In this document: positions 33,448 through 44,925 of the stretch, piece by piece
Position numbering within the stretch: position 1 is the first letter of the stretch
Layout of the letters: each line of letters starts with the position of its first letter
NCBI GenBank assembly: GCA_024138025.1
Contig: JAMXBD010001214.1
Span: 248,001-312,000 of the forward strand
DNA length: 64,000 nt
Source: Combretum micranthum
Lineage: Eukaryota; Streptophyta; Magnoliopsida; Myrtales; Combretaceae
Reading direction: 5' to 3'
Program-made: the position numbers and the translations under genes
Notes under the pieces: model-generated
What the model was told of the DNA's origin: nothing
Seen by the model: only the letters and a program-made list of their open reading frames with translations
Databases searched by the model: none

Positions 33448-34260
33448 GGGGGTGGTGTTGGTTGGGGTTGATGATGATGGTGTGTGATTGGGTGGGTAAT
33501 ATAATTATGAAATTTTGATGTAATCAAACATTTTAGATCCTTTCTTATTCTTTTTTGGCAAATTTCACATTAAGGTATTGGGGATAATAAAAGGAATAAA
33601 TCAAGAGGATTTAGATTTATTCCTTTCTTGTTATGTTTATAATGGTTGAAAATAAGTTAATTAATAAGATTGAAAAATATAATTGATGGTATACCAATTT
33701 AGGACAAATTTTCCTTGTATAAATTTATCTTTATCCATGTAAAACGAAGGAAATACAACAAATGTGGAATAAAAAGAACAAAAAGTAAATTTGTATACAT
33801 ATTTTTCTCCACAAATGTCAATAATACATTTAATACACATTTTTTATATGGAAATAACTTATGAATGAAAACTTATCTGTTGAGAGTTTATATTGGTTGC
33901 AAGTTAATTCGATTTTCTTCTTTATGAATTTTTGAGCTTATACGATAAATGTAAAAATAAAGATATCAAAGGACTAGGAAGGATGTAGAATTATACAATC
34001 AAGAGGTTGGACGTTAATTAAGTTGATATATAAGCATTTGCATGTACCTATCTAATATCACAATTATATTACATCTTTAGATATATAAGAATTTCGTTTG
34101 AAATTTCACCATGATATTTTTCTAAAATTTTATGAGTGATTTTTTTTAAAGAAATAGTTAATGGTATTCGATGCATTTCATTATAGAATGTATATATATT
34201 ATTTCAAAATAAATTATTGACATAGCAAAAGGAATGGAAATTTACCATGCTTTGTTAATT
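32974..34260. other. AT-rich DNA with a 32-base G run
   Basis: No gene. 33415-33446 is 32 consecutive G, continuing as GTGGGGGTGGTG; the minus-strand proline-rich frame across it is an artefact. Confidence 0.6.
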
Positions 34261-34557
34261 TGTGCATGAATGCCAAAATATGATATTCCATTTTCTCTTA
34301 ATTCATTGAATACCTAAGCCACAAGGCATCTAAATTAAAAAACAATAAAGGAATTCAAAGTTTTGGGCAAAATAGAGCAAAGATGGCTAAAAATTGCATC
34401 ATTGATAAAATTGTTCTCATGTTCACCCTAAAGAGTACAGTTTATATTGAGAACCTAAAATTTGCCATAAAAAAAAATCTTATTAAAAGACATTAATGAA
34501 AAACTATTAAATATCCAAATAAAGGCTATTAAAAGATAGTGGAAAATAATGATCACA

Positions 34558-35185
34558 TCATTCCCCCATGTTAGACAAAATTTTCCCTCGAATTTTCATT
34601 ATGCCATGCAAGATCCATTTGAGACAAATCACATAAGTTTTAGACAAATCAATTAACCTTAGCCAATTGATCCATGTCTGATGACCGCGGGTACGTATTG
34701 CACATTCCTTGAACCTATTTTCACCATTCCTGAATGATGCAAATGGATTGAAAAGTGTTTTCCTTAGCCAATCATCTCCAATAGCTCTAAGAGTCATACA
34801 ATACCTCCTAACAGCCAAATTCTCTTTACTATCTCCAGTCACATACACTTTTAACATAATTACGTAAAAAATTAGTTCGCCATCACCAATAGCCTCAAAA
34901 ACATCATCCTGTTCTCAAATTAAATGTCAAATAATAGCTCGCCATCAATCTAAAAGCATCATCCTCTTCACTAACATAAGTATCAAACATTGGCTCTTGT
35001 ATTATCCTAGCATTTTCGTCTACAATAGTGCACCTGTCTCTCTACAAGCGATCTACTACGCATCTAATGGATGCTCTACAATTGCATCCAACTGCTTGTT
35101 GATCATTGTCCAATCATCTGATCCAATTCATCATGTTCATAGATTCATTAATCAATGCTGTTGATTGGTTTTGTCTATGAGCCAT
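34558..35185 (-). pseudogene. gag-like remnant of the small LTR element
   Basis: ATG at 35185, then a stop after ~23 codons. A second open stretch 34857-34558 (LAVRRYCMTLRAIGDDWLRK, WINWLRLIDL) leads straight into the polypurine tract. I cannot match it firmly to a gag family; position between primer side and 3' LTR is the main argument. Confidence 0.35.
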
Positions 35186-35404
35186 GATACTTAAGAGCGG
35201 AACATAAACTTTTATAGCAACTGATGCATGAAATGAATGAGATTTTACCACATTCCATAGATTCATGCATGAATGAAGGAATGTCATCTTCTATGTTTGT
35301 TGATTCTGCAATACCTAAACAAAAAAATCAAATTCGAAAACAATAAAGGAATTCAAAGTTTTGGGAAAATTAGAATAAAGATAGCTCAAAAGTTGTATAC
35401 TAAT

Positions 35405-36055
35405 TGTGTGAGTATGAATCCGGATGCAACGATCACGTGTGTGTCGTGTGACTATCGCGCTACGCGTGACCTAGGGAAACAACACGTGATAGGATGATCA
35501 AGAGATTATCGTGTAGGGAGGAGGAGTAAGCAATCTCAATAGGCTCTAACACACGTGTGACAGGTGAGGGAGCTAAATAGCATCAACCTCACTGAGTACT
35601 ATGGATTCGTCTATGTTCTTGAGTCAATCAAGTGTTTGATTCACCAGGACGGAAATCCGACAGCACGACGGCGTTCGTCCAAGATTTCACCTTGTCCAAA
35701 TGAGGTAAGGACTAAGGTATTTATAGAGAATCTAGCTGTCGATGTCGTCCGTCAAATGAGACAGAAGACCGACGGCTAGGATGAGTCCCTCTCATTATGG
35801 ATATGGATGTGGGCTCCCTTATGGACCCAGGCCCATAAGGCCTTCATTGTTATGTGTGTGAGCCAATTTGAGAAAGGTTGGAATTGGGCAGGCCAATTCC
35901 AACGGACCCTACTTCAAGCCTACCATGCCAATTCTCCCATGATCATTCCAATTGAATTGGGCCTAACTCTTTAAGCCCTGTTACATTAGCCTAAAGAGTT
36001 AAATCCAAATAAGAATTAGGCTCAAGGCCTTTGTAATCAAATTTGTACATCTACA
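35405..36055 (-). repeat. 3' LTR of the Tat element
   Basis: 651 bp, TG...CA. It is preceded by CTAAT and followed by the minus-strand polypurine tract (36056-36070, minus reading GGTCAGGGGGCAAAA). Confidence 0.93.
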
Positions 36056-36070
36056 TTTTGCCCCCTGACC

Positions 36071-37400
36071 AAAGTCTTTCGAGCCATGTCGAAAGGATTT
36101 GGGCATTAATCAAGCCTTTTCAAATGACAAAAGTCTCATCCAGCGCATGTGCGCTATAACTTAGCTGCACTGCTGCTTGGTGTGTTAATTTCTTAATAAC
36201 TTGCAATGTAGGAATCTGGTGCAACATCGTCAAATAAATCTCCTTCTTTAGGAACAAAGCCTGAGATACTCGACAAGCTGCAGCCTGCAATAATGGCTCT
36301 TTGTCGTTTTCGAACCAACTTTCCAGTAATTGTTTGCCTTCCACTGAGAACTTGCTGCACCCTATAGGAGTAGAATCCTGATAGAAGCTTAAGACCATCT
36401 GGCCATGGCTTTCACACCTTGTTATTCCGCATTGTTTCGTTCGTTTGAGTGATCTTGTTCCTTTACTCCCAAAACAATATGGTATGCCTATGACATGAAT
36501 CTTCTTCGCTTATTTGCATGAATAGTTTATACTATCAAAATGAGCCTGATTGAGCTTGTATCGAATTTTTGAATCTTCTTGCTCTTCTAATAAAGACTTT
36601 GCTTGGGTTGGGTCTTATGAAGCCCTCTACCATTCATCATTCGTACTTGTCTCAACCGTATCGAAGTGAAGAGCAATATATATCATTCTTATGAAGTAGG
36701 GTATCGGAGCACTTCTGGCTTCTTCCAAAAATGATGTTTAACGTTGCTCTTCCATAAAATATTAGTCCCATAATATGTCAATTATAACTTCCACCGTTGA
36801 TGTTTGTTAGAGAAGATTATAGAACCTTCCTGTAAAACCCTAGAATATATAATATGCTTTTTTTACCAAAAAAGGAAACCTATCTAAATAATACCTAGGG
36901 CGAAAATAAATGAACGGACGAGATTAATACCACAGACGGCATATAAAAAAGATTATCCTATGAAAAGATATGACATGAAGAAAAGTTACTAAAAATAGTA
37001 AAAACGCGGTTTTGAGGGCCTAAACGAAGGAATTTGACCGAAAACCGGCTTGGGTCACGAGCAAAGCTGGTGAGTTCTGCTTGTTGGACCGTTTTCCTTC
37101 AGAATATGGTCTCGCTCGAAAAAAATCCAAAACTCCCAAAAATTACGAAACTGCCATCGACACTTTTCTAACAATATACCAGGATTTTCTCCACTACTTT
37201 TTTTTTTAATTGTACCATTCGGGGACAGGTGTCACTGTCTTATTGTCATGGTACAAAATGGTTAAGGATCATGTTTGTTTTATTCCAATATTGACAAGGA
37301 CAAAATCTGCTTATTTTGGGTCATGATATAGGGTGTGTTTCTTTTATTCTAGCACATAGGACTTCTTGCAGACCTTGCAAACAGGAATGACCTTCTTCTT
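36071..37400. other. Noncoding part of the Tat element next to its 3' LTR
   Basis: A 92-codon minus-strand frame at 36398-36120 (LLESWFENDKEPLLQAAACR) has no recognised domain and may be chance. The remainder shows no coding signal and probably contains the plus-strand promoter of the PMD gene. Confidence 0.35.
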
Positions 37401-39444
37401 CCTCTCTATTTTCTCTCTTCATTTTCCTTTCATGTTGTAGCTCTACGAGACAGAAACAAATTCCTCTGAAGCTTTGTTATCTAAGGCAGAAAAAGACTGA
37501 AGAAATCCCTCCTCTGAAGCTTTGTATTTTGATGTTCATAGCTCAATCCATGGCGATTATACTCGTAGATTGGTTGCTTCAAGCTCAACTAGCTGGAGTC
37601 AGCCATTGAAGAGCTTTGTCCATTGACATATTAAGCTTCTAGCTGGTTGGGATTTCTTACTCTTGGCCTATAAATTATATTAACTCAATGAAAGGAAAAG
37701 TTATCAAATCCTCTATGTTGTTGTTGAAGGATATGAGCAAGCATACTACAAAGGTATCAACATCTATGTTTCCTTTACTGAGTTTCACAATATTTTTTTT
37801 TTTTAGACTCATACCTCGATTCTATTTCTTGCAGATTTCTTGCAATAGAGAAAGCAGGACCTTCTACTAAAGTGTCTTGCCTTAGTAGTCGACTTGAGCT
37901 TGGTTCTTGAATCTGCTAAAGGGAGATTCGGTTCGGGCTAAACTTTTTAGGTAAAACAAGGTCTGCACATGCTCTTGGATATTTTCTATGAATGCTTTAG
38001 AATAAGCAGCTTCATTTTTATAAATGTGCCAATCATGGTTTTGGTTGCTGCATCATTATTACTGCTGTCCTTCGTTTGTTTGGATACATAGCTACAGAGA
38101 GTTGAGCGAATAATTGCAGGATACATGAACTTCTCTCAAAGGAACCACCATATCTGAAAGTGGGAGCGGTTGTATACAGTGAGTATTTAGACTAGCTGCT
38201 ATACTTGAAGAGCATTGGCCATGAATTTACCTTAGTCGTTCATTGTCCAAGAACGACTTGCATATAAAACCTGGACAGTGGACATGCAAATACCGCAGCC
38301 AACCAACTAAAGAAGTCTTGGTTTAATGCGGAAGAATCATGACAAAATATGACATTGATACATTTGTAATCTCTCAAAATCCGAAACATAAAAGTTGTAG
38401 ATCTTTCCCTTAGCTTTCTATATCATTTTAAATCATCTCAATAGGAGTTCTTATGAGAGAGATATCCACATTTTCGTGAACTCTCAAATCTGGAAAATCA
38501 AGGATTTTTGTGTCATGCAGCAACTTCATAATAAAAATTATCGATTCGTTTTGAATTCACCAAAACTGAAACATGAAAGTTTTAGATCTCCCTCTTAGCT
38601 TTCCAAGGAATTTTGAATACCCAAACGGAGTTCATATGAGAGAGATGTGCACAATTTACAAAACTATATCAAATCTGAAATTATGACTTGTTGTCAGCTG
38701 CAATTCATGACGAAAACTGTATTGATGTTTGAATCCATAAAAACTCAAAACAAAGTTTTAGATCTCCCTCTTAGCTTTCCAAGGAATTTTGAATCACCCC
38801 AAACGGAGTTCATATGAGAGATGTGGCAATTTACAGAACTACCTCAAATCTGCAATTTTTGAAGTCACCGCTGCACTTGTAGTAGTTTCATGACGAAAAC
38901 TGTATTGATGTGTTACGAATCCATAAAAACTCAAAACATGAAAGTTTTAGATATCTCTCTTTTCCAAGGAATTTTGAATCACCTCAAACGGAGCTCATAT
39001 GAGAGAGATGTGCGCAATTTATGAAATAGTGTTAGAGCTGTCCTGTTTCATCTTCTAATGCATGAATAACTTCTTGATATCTCACCAAACACATCATAAA
39101 GCTCCCTATTCTTTTAAATAACAATGACTTTCTTCGACTAATATCTTAAAGATAGAATCAATAAATGTATTGTATGTAATCTTTTGCTTGCTCAATGCCT
39201 TGTCTTGTAGAATCATCATAAGTGAGCTTGATACTTGTCAAAGAATATGTGTACTTTTAATGTATATGTCTTCATGATGAAATGCTGCATGAGTGAAACC
39301 CTCTTGTTTGTGAAACTAACATATCTTACTTCTTATTATGCAGGTGATATATTTGATCTCACTCCTATCACATTTTCTCTCCTCTACTTTTGAAGTGGTG
39401 GCACACCAATACTCTTTACATCGCTTGCATTGTTTTCTTTGGAA
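37401..39444 (+). promoter_or_regulatory. Putative 5' region and leader of the PMD gene
   Basis: Plus-strand leader-like DNA. T-rich runs ending in AG (37801-37804 with TTTTTTTTAG; 37832-37837 with TTCTTGCAG; 39337-39343 with TTATTATGCAG) look like plant intron acceptors, suggesting spliced 5' UTR exons. The stretch 38350-39040 is a tandem array (listed separately). No TATA box can be assigned with confidence. Confidence 0.35.
38350..39040 (+). repeat. Four ~180-bp tandem repeats upstream of the PMD gene
   Basis: Anchors TCTTAGCTTTCCAAGGAATT or variants fall near 38410, 38595, 38771 and 38957. Each is followed by CAAACGGAGTTCATATGAGA and preceded by AAAACTCAAAACATGAAAGT-like text. The first copy is the most diverged. 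Tandem arrays in the 3' untranslated part of Tat/Ogre elements are known as seeds of satellite DNA. Confidence 0.85.
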
Positions 39445-42237
39445 ATGAAGGTGAGTAAAAGGATGAAGAAGAACAAGCTGAATAATGCGAGGAGAAGTGA
39501 AATATTAACGCAATCAGATGGTAGTGTGCCACAAGTTCCATCACCACAAGATGAATGGGTTGACGCAACAATTTCAAAAGACTTCTTTTGGGTAGACATA
39601 CGAAAACGGGACTTATTTCCACGTCAACCTGTGGATGGTGAGTTGCGCTTCATAAGTCAAGAATCTCGTGCAGGAAGTAGAGCGCTCATAGATGCATCTT
39701 CCATATTGCGATTCAGAAATGAAAGGAAAGAGCTGCCTCTCTCGGAATGCCAATTTCATTGTCCTAAACAATTTGTACAAGTATGGGGTCCTTGGGTAGG
39801 ACATATTATTAAGAGATATGGAAGCATCCTACAACAAGCGGGGTGTATGATTCAATATGGATTAGCTCAAAGTTAAGCTTTGCTCGCACCGCTGACACAG
39901 ATATGTGGCGAGCCATCCTTTGTCGATGGAGTATTCAAACACACAGTTTTATCACATCTTGGGGTGAAGTTACTCCTACTTTGGAGGATGTATGTATGCT
40001 ACTAGGCTTGCACGATGTAGGACTAACGGATATCACTACTGAGATTTCTGAGGAGGACAGTAGCTTGATAGACTTGTTAGAGACTCATATGGGAGTAGCT
40101 GTAGATAGTCGTAGACAGCTTACATTCTCCTCATGGCTTAAATACTTCTTTGGGCAAGAGAAGGGAGGTGAGTTTACCCACGGGCCTGGCTACAATAGCA
40201 AGTAAGTATCCTCGTATCATTTCATTAGCATATACTATTCTTTTTCCAATCATGGCTTAACTCATCTATGTTTTTTTTTTTTTATTGTCCTAGGGAGGAG
40301 TTAATAGCCTTTCTATCATTGTGGCTTTCCTTGTTTGTATTCCCTGGCGGTCCTGAAGGCAGTATTAGTCCTCGCTTCTTCCACTTAGCGATCCGTATCT
40401 CACGTGGAGAGCGTTTCGCGTTGAGCCTCTTCTATTTGGGGTCTTTGTATCGACGATTAGATCTTTACCATGAGTCCTCGATACGATCCAAGGGACGGTA
40501 CATGGTGGTATGTTATGTAGATATGACATTCTTGCAATTATTTTTTGCTGAGCGTTACAAGAAATACTATGATCCACCACTTGAAAAACCTGATATAGTT
40601 GAACCACGAGCTTGGGCATGGGTGAACAGAAAGCCTTTGGGATTGCTAATTGATGTGATAGATAATGTTCAGGAATATAATTTCCGCCCTTATACTAAGG
40701 AAGTGGCTGGTTACGAATGGTACCCAGAATTTTATCCTCGAGGTTCTGAAGACTTGGTTAACTTGGTAGAGAACAGAGACAATTTGTCTACTGCTGAGGT
40801 GGGTTTTATCATTTGGTGCACACCTGGAAGTCTCCCTTCACTTCATGACTGGTGTGACTCTTCTGAAGAATTTCTTGAGTGTAGTGTTGTGGCATATCTA
40901 CCCCATCGAGTTGCTCGTCAGTTTGGATTTGATCAGGGTGTTCCTCGTAGTATTGAGATTACTGGAGATTTCAATGAATGTTGTAAGGAACTTCATCCAG
41001 AAAATTGGAAATGTATTTATCCAAACCTCAGACAGATCTTCTTCCCATCTAGTGATCGTATTGGCGTCATCTCCAATGGGTGGATGACTTACTGGACACG
41101 TTGTCTGGAAGAGTTTAAAAATTATATTAATTCAGAGATTGAAGTAGCACTTCCTGAGCCTTCTATACACAAATTTGAGTTTTACTTTCAGCTTTCAAAC
41201 AAAAAGGCTTTCAATCAAGTCCAGAATCAAAGAACACGGTCTCCTATCAAGGTCATCAGGCACGTCAAACGTTCACGTGTTCATGAGGTACTAACACTGA
41301 CTGACTGTATCATTGATTCCTTATATGCTTTTGATATATCATTGACCCTTTTTTTTTTTTTTAGGACGAGCTGAGGACAAGCCAATCCAATATCACGAGC
41401 CAAAGTGAGGTGAATAGGGATGTTTCTAGTGACAGGAACATCGGCACTTCCGAAATATTTGTTTCATCAAAATCTTCTTCACCAAACATTTGCCCTTATC
41501 CTAATCGTTATGGTGTTGGGAAAGTACTGCAAACAAGGGGTGATGGTGTAGTGACTGATGAAGATGATGAAGACGTGGTTGGTGAAGAGGAAGCTTCTGA
41601 CGGCTCTGGAAGTGATAGAAGCGATCATGCGGATGAGAGCATACAAGAGGAAGACATTGATGCATATGCAGATGCATTAGCTGCGGAGATTTGTGGTGAG
41701 GGAATTGATGATATCCCTTGTAATAATGCCTCTGAACCCCTGGCACACCAGGATACTACTCTTGCTCTTCCAAGTAATGAAATACCAGAGCAAGTTGGAG
41801 GGGAGAACACGCACCCGCACATGATAACTTCAGGGGAGAGTGTTTCCTTTTATGAATTCCTGGTCCCCCTATTTACTTGGAGTCATTAAAGAGTTGCATG
41901 CACGTGATGGGGATTTTTGGGCAGGATCAATTTGTCCTGGTTCTGAAGTCACAAATGCTATGGTTGTGATGTTAGGTCGGGCTTGTATGCTGCTAGGTAG
42001 ACCATGGAATTCATTTTCTTCAGCTGACTTGGAGTTATTGGTACAAGCTTTTAATAGTGCTCGTGCCTTGGGGTTTAAAATTGATAGCTTGGAGAGTGTT
42101 GCTAGCAAGGCGCAAAGATATTGCACCATCGACCATTAATCCAACGTTACGAGAGGCTCAAAGCTGAACTTGAGGCGACACAACTCGAATTGGAGAATTC
42201 TCTTGAGGGTCTTGATACTGCTTCTATAGCAGAATAG
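39445..42237 (+). pseudogene. Plant mobile domain (PMD) gene, three coding exons, antisense within the Tat element
   Basis: Start ATG at 39445 (MKVSKRMKK). Exon 1 39445-40201, intron 40202-40293 (GTAAGT...CCTAG), exon 2 40294-41287, intron 41288-41364 (GTACTA...TTTAG), exon 3 41365-42237. Splicing keeps the frame at both junctions. PMD hallmarks: WGPWVGHIIKRYG, MWRAILCRWSIQTHSF, EVTPTLEDVCMLLGL, AFLSLWLSLFVFPGGPEG, FHLAIRISRGERFALS, LGSLYRRLDLY. Then follow an acidic region (TDEDDEDVVGEEEASDG) and a short coiled-coil end (RYERLKAELEATQLELENSL). Frame breaks: one base short in a G run at 39840-39843, one extra base near the C run at 41865-41870, and one missing near 42100-42127. PMD genes occur in plant gypsy and Mutator elements and as host genes MAIN and MAIL1, which act in silencing; the element-borne function is unknown. 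Confidence 0.85.
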
Positions 42238-42804
42238 ATTATTACATTGGTCATGATACTTTTTTTTTCAAGGATTGCGTTAAGTTATGTAACTTCATGA
42301 ACTTTGTCTTTGTTTTGTTTCATGTTTCATGCACAATATTTCACATGATGCTACTTTCTCTTAGTTTTGTTCCCTTCACTTGGTATCGTATCATAGTACG
42401 ATGAACTCGTGCGCTTTACAGAATGTAAGATTCATGTAGCGGCACATTATATGTTATGACTTTGCGCTTTAAATTATTATTTCTTTCGCGAGCAAAGACT
42501 TCTTGATTTCACAAGAATTGTCAAGGGGGTATTACCCACTACTTGACCATTCCATCAAATGTGATGGTTAACATAAATACTTAGGAAAAAATTCATATGC
42601 ATGTATTATGCCACGCGCTTAGTAAATTTTAACAATTACAAGCTGCATGTTGTAACATAAATAAATGTCGCGCACATAGGAGACAAGTCTCTTACTAAGC
42701 AGCAGCAACATACAAATATAATCATATAACCAACCCGATTGATCAAATAATCATGTGAAAGCAAGCTCATATTATTCAAGCTATCATCATCACTGATCAT
42801 GCTA
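42238..42804. other. Spacer between the convergent ends of the PMD gene and pol
   Basis: About 570 bp, no coding frame. Must hold the 3' ends of two converging transcription units. AATAAA-like words near 42656-42664 could act in poly(A) formation, unproven. Confidence 0.4.
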
Positions 42805-44270
42805 TTACATATGAAACTTCTTTACATATTGAAAATTTATAGGAGTTGTAATAGTATTAGTCTTTGGATTGAGGAGCTTGCAATACCCACTATCATGGAC
42901 TTCATGTATAATGAAGGGACGTTCCCATTTTGGCGCAGGTATACTTCGTCGCACATGCTTGGCTGCACGAAGTACAACATCACCCACTTGAAAGGACCTT
43001 TTCCTCACCAACCGGTCATAGGCCAGACCAAGTTGTTTTTGGCTATATCTCGTCTTTCATCTAAGGCTTCCAGATCTATTGTGCGTAAAGCATCTGGCTC
43101 AAGCTCAGCATTGATCGCCAGTCGTGCTGAAGGGATCAAAACCTCTATGGGCACAATTGCTTCGGCACCATACACTAGCGAAAAAGGTGTTGCTTGTGTT
43201 GGTCGCCGCTTTGAAGTCCTATAGGCCCAAAGTGCTAAAGATAGCTTATCATGCCATTCTTTATGGTTGTCATGTACCATACGACTGAGAACTTTCAAAA
43301 GAGTCTTGTTTGTAGCTTCCGCTTGGCCGTTGCCCTTAGGGTAATAAGGGGTCGACTTCACATGATCAATACTATATGATTCCAACAGTTGTCGAACATG
43401 CGAATTGATGAAGGAGTGCCATTATCTGAAAGAATGCGCTTCGGAATCCCGAATCTGCATATAATGTTCTCCTTAATGAAGCTTGCAACTGTTGGTCCCG
43501 TCGCCTTCTTTAAAGGAATAGCTTCCACCCACTTAGTAAAACATTCGGTTCCAGCTAGGATCCAAATACATCCTTTAGACGGCGGGTGAATAGGACCGAT
43601 TAGATCAAATGCCCAAGTATGAAAAGGCCATGGTGTTGTTAGACTATGAAGTGCGACCGCAGGAGCGTGGATCGCATCTCCATGTTCTTGGCAAGGAACG
43701 CATCGTTTAACAAAATTGGAACAGTCTGATTCCATGGTTGGCCAATAGTACCCCATGTCAAGTAATTGATAATACAACTTCCTCGCACCTTGGTGTTCAC
43801 CACATTCTCCAGCATGTACCTCAGTTAATATTTGTTCCGTTTCAGGAGATGCAATGCATCTGAGAGGCTTTCCCATAAATGAAACTCTATACAATTCATC
43901 TTCATGCATTAGGTACTTGCCGCCTTCCTTTTTACTAATTTGGCATCCGTATTATTAGTTGGTAGCACATTATTCTTCAAGTAATCGATGTACGGACGAC
44001 GCCAATCTCCAGCACTTGCGACAAAATTACATTCTTTTGCATCTGGTAACTCGAGCACTTGGGACAATGTGTTTGCACCTGAGATGCATCCTTGGCCATT
44101 GTGGGCCAGTAATACCCTGCACGTTGAATGCGACGATACAAGGGAGGTCCTTCTTCCCCACACCAGATCTTATGATACTTGTCCAATTTTAGGCGAGCCT
44201 GTTTCGCACAGATGCATCGCGATAGAACCCTCAGGTCCTTTGAAGTATAAGGCGCCATTGATGTGAACAA
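42805..44270 (-). pseudogene. Integrase of the Tat element, with two zinc-binding modules
   Basis: First zinc module at about 44200-44030 (PPLYRRIQRAGYYWPTMAKD, CPKCSSYQ). A linker follows (GDWRRPYIDYLKNNVLPTNN). The second module is at 43870-43690 (HAGECGEHQGARKLYYQLLD, MGYYWPTMESD, CVPCQEHGD). In the catalytic core, D in WAFDLIGPIHP, D in LSDNGTPS and E in GNGQAEATNK are all visible. C-terminal part: LALWAYRTSKRRPTQATPFS and VMVRKRSFQVGDVVLRAAKH. Frameshifts separate 44270-43977, 44163-43909, 43909-43358, 43385-43005 and 43011-42805. The core motifs are all preserved, so this was once functional. Confidence 0.88.
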
Positions 44271-44289
44271 AATTCTTCAAGGTAACTAT

Positions 44290-44925
44290 GGAGGCCGCAT
44301 TGGGTTGCGCCAATTGGGCCTTGATACCAACGCGCCAGTCATCTCCTGTTTCCTCATCTTCTTCTAACAATTGCAAGGCTGTGCAAGGAATGGTTTTCTT
44401 GATAACTTTAACATCTAGGCTTTCATCTGAAGCATGCATCGGAATTTTGGATGCTAGTGTTGCCAATGCATCTGCATAACGATTTGTAGATCGCTTGGTA
44501 TGTTCATACCTTACGACTCCAAACTTCCCAATTAGAGCTTGCACTGCAGCCCTATAAGGCGCAAGTGCTGGCTCCTTGAGGGCATATTCACCATTAGTTT
44601 GCTTAATGATCAAATTTGAATCACCACGAATACACAGATGGTTTGCTCCAGCTTCCAAAGAAGACGATCCCAAGTAACAATGCCTCGTATTCAGCTTCAT
44701 TATTAGTGCAATGAAAGTCAAGTTTAAATGCCAAAGGTATTTCTTGGCCATTGGGTGATGTCAATACAACTCCTGCTCCCCAACCTTGACTTCCCGATGA
44801 ACCATCAAACTGGAGTGACCATTCTCCTTCTGTTTCAATCATGAGTGAGTCCTCATGGAATTCCGCTGGTATACTTTCTGTGATCACATCTTCACTTTCA
44901 TTCGGAAAATGAGCTAGGAGATCAG
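44290..44925 (-). pseudogene. Second, archaeal-type RNase H of the Tat element
   Basis: Visible motifs: WSLQFDGSSGSQGWGAGVVL (first Asp), NNEAEYEALLLGI (Glu), LCIRGDSNLIIKQTNGEY (Asp) and NRYADALATLASKI (last Asp). This acquired RNase H, placed after the ordinary one, defines Tat elements. A frameshift splits it near 44640. Confidence 0.88.

Noticed and set aside
33327..33527. Proline-rich ORF on the minus strand
   Set aside because: It is the translation of a pure G/C run (33415-33446) with no domain or conserved context.
41501..41746. His-rich minus-strand ORF
   Set aside because: Antisense shadow of the acidic region of the PMD gene.
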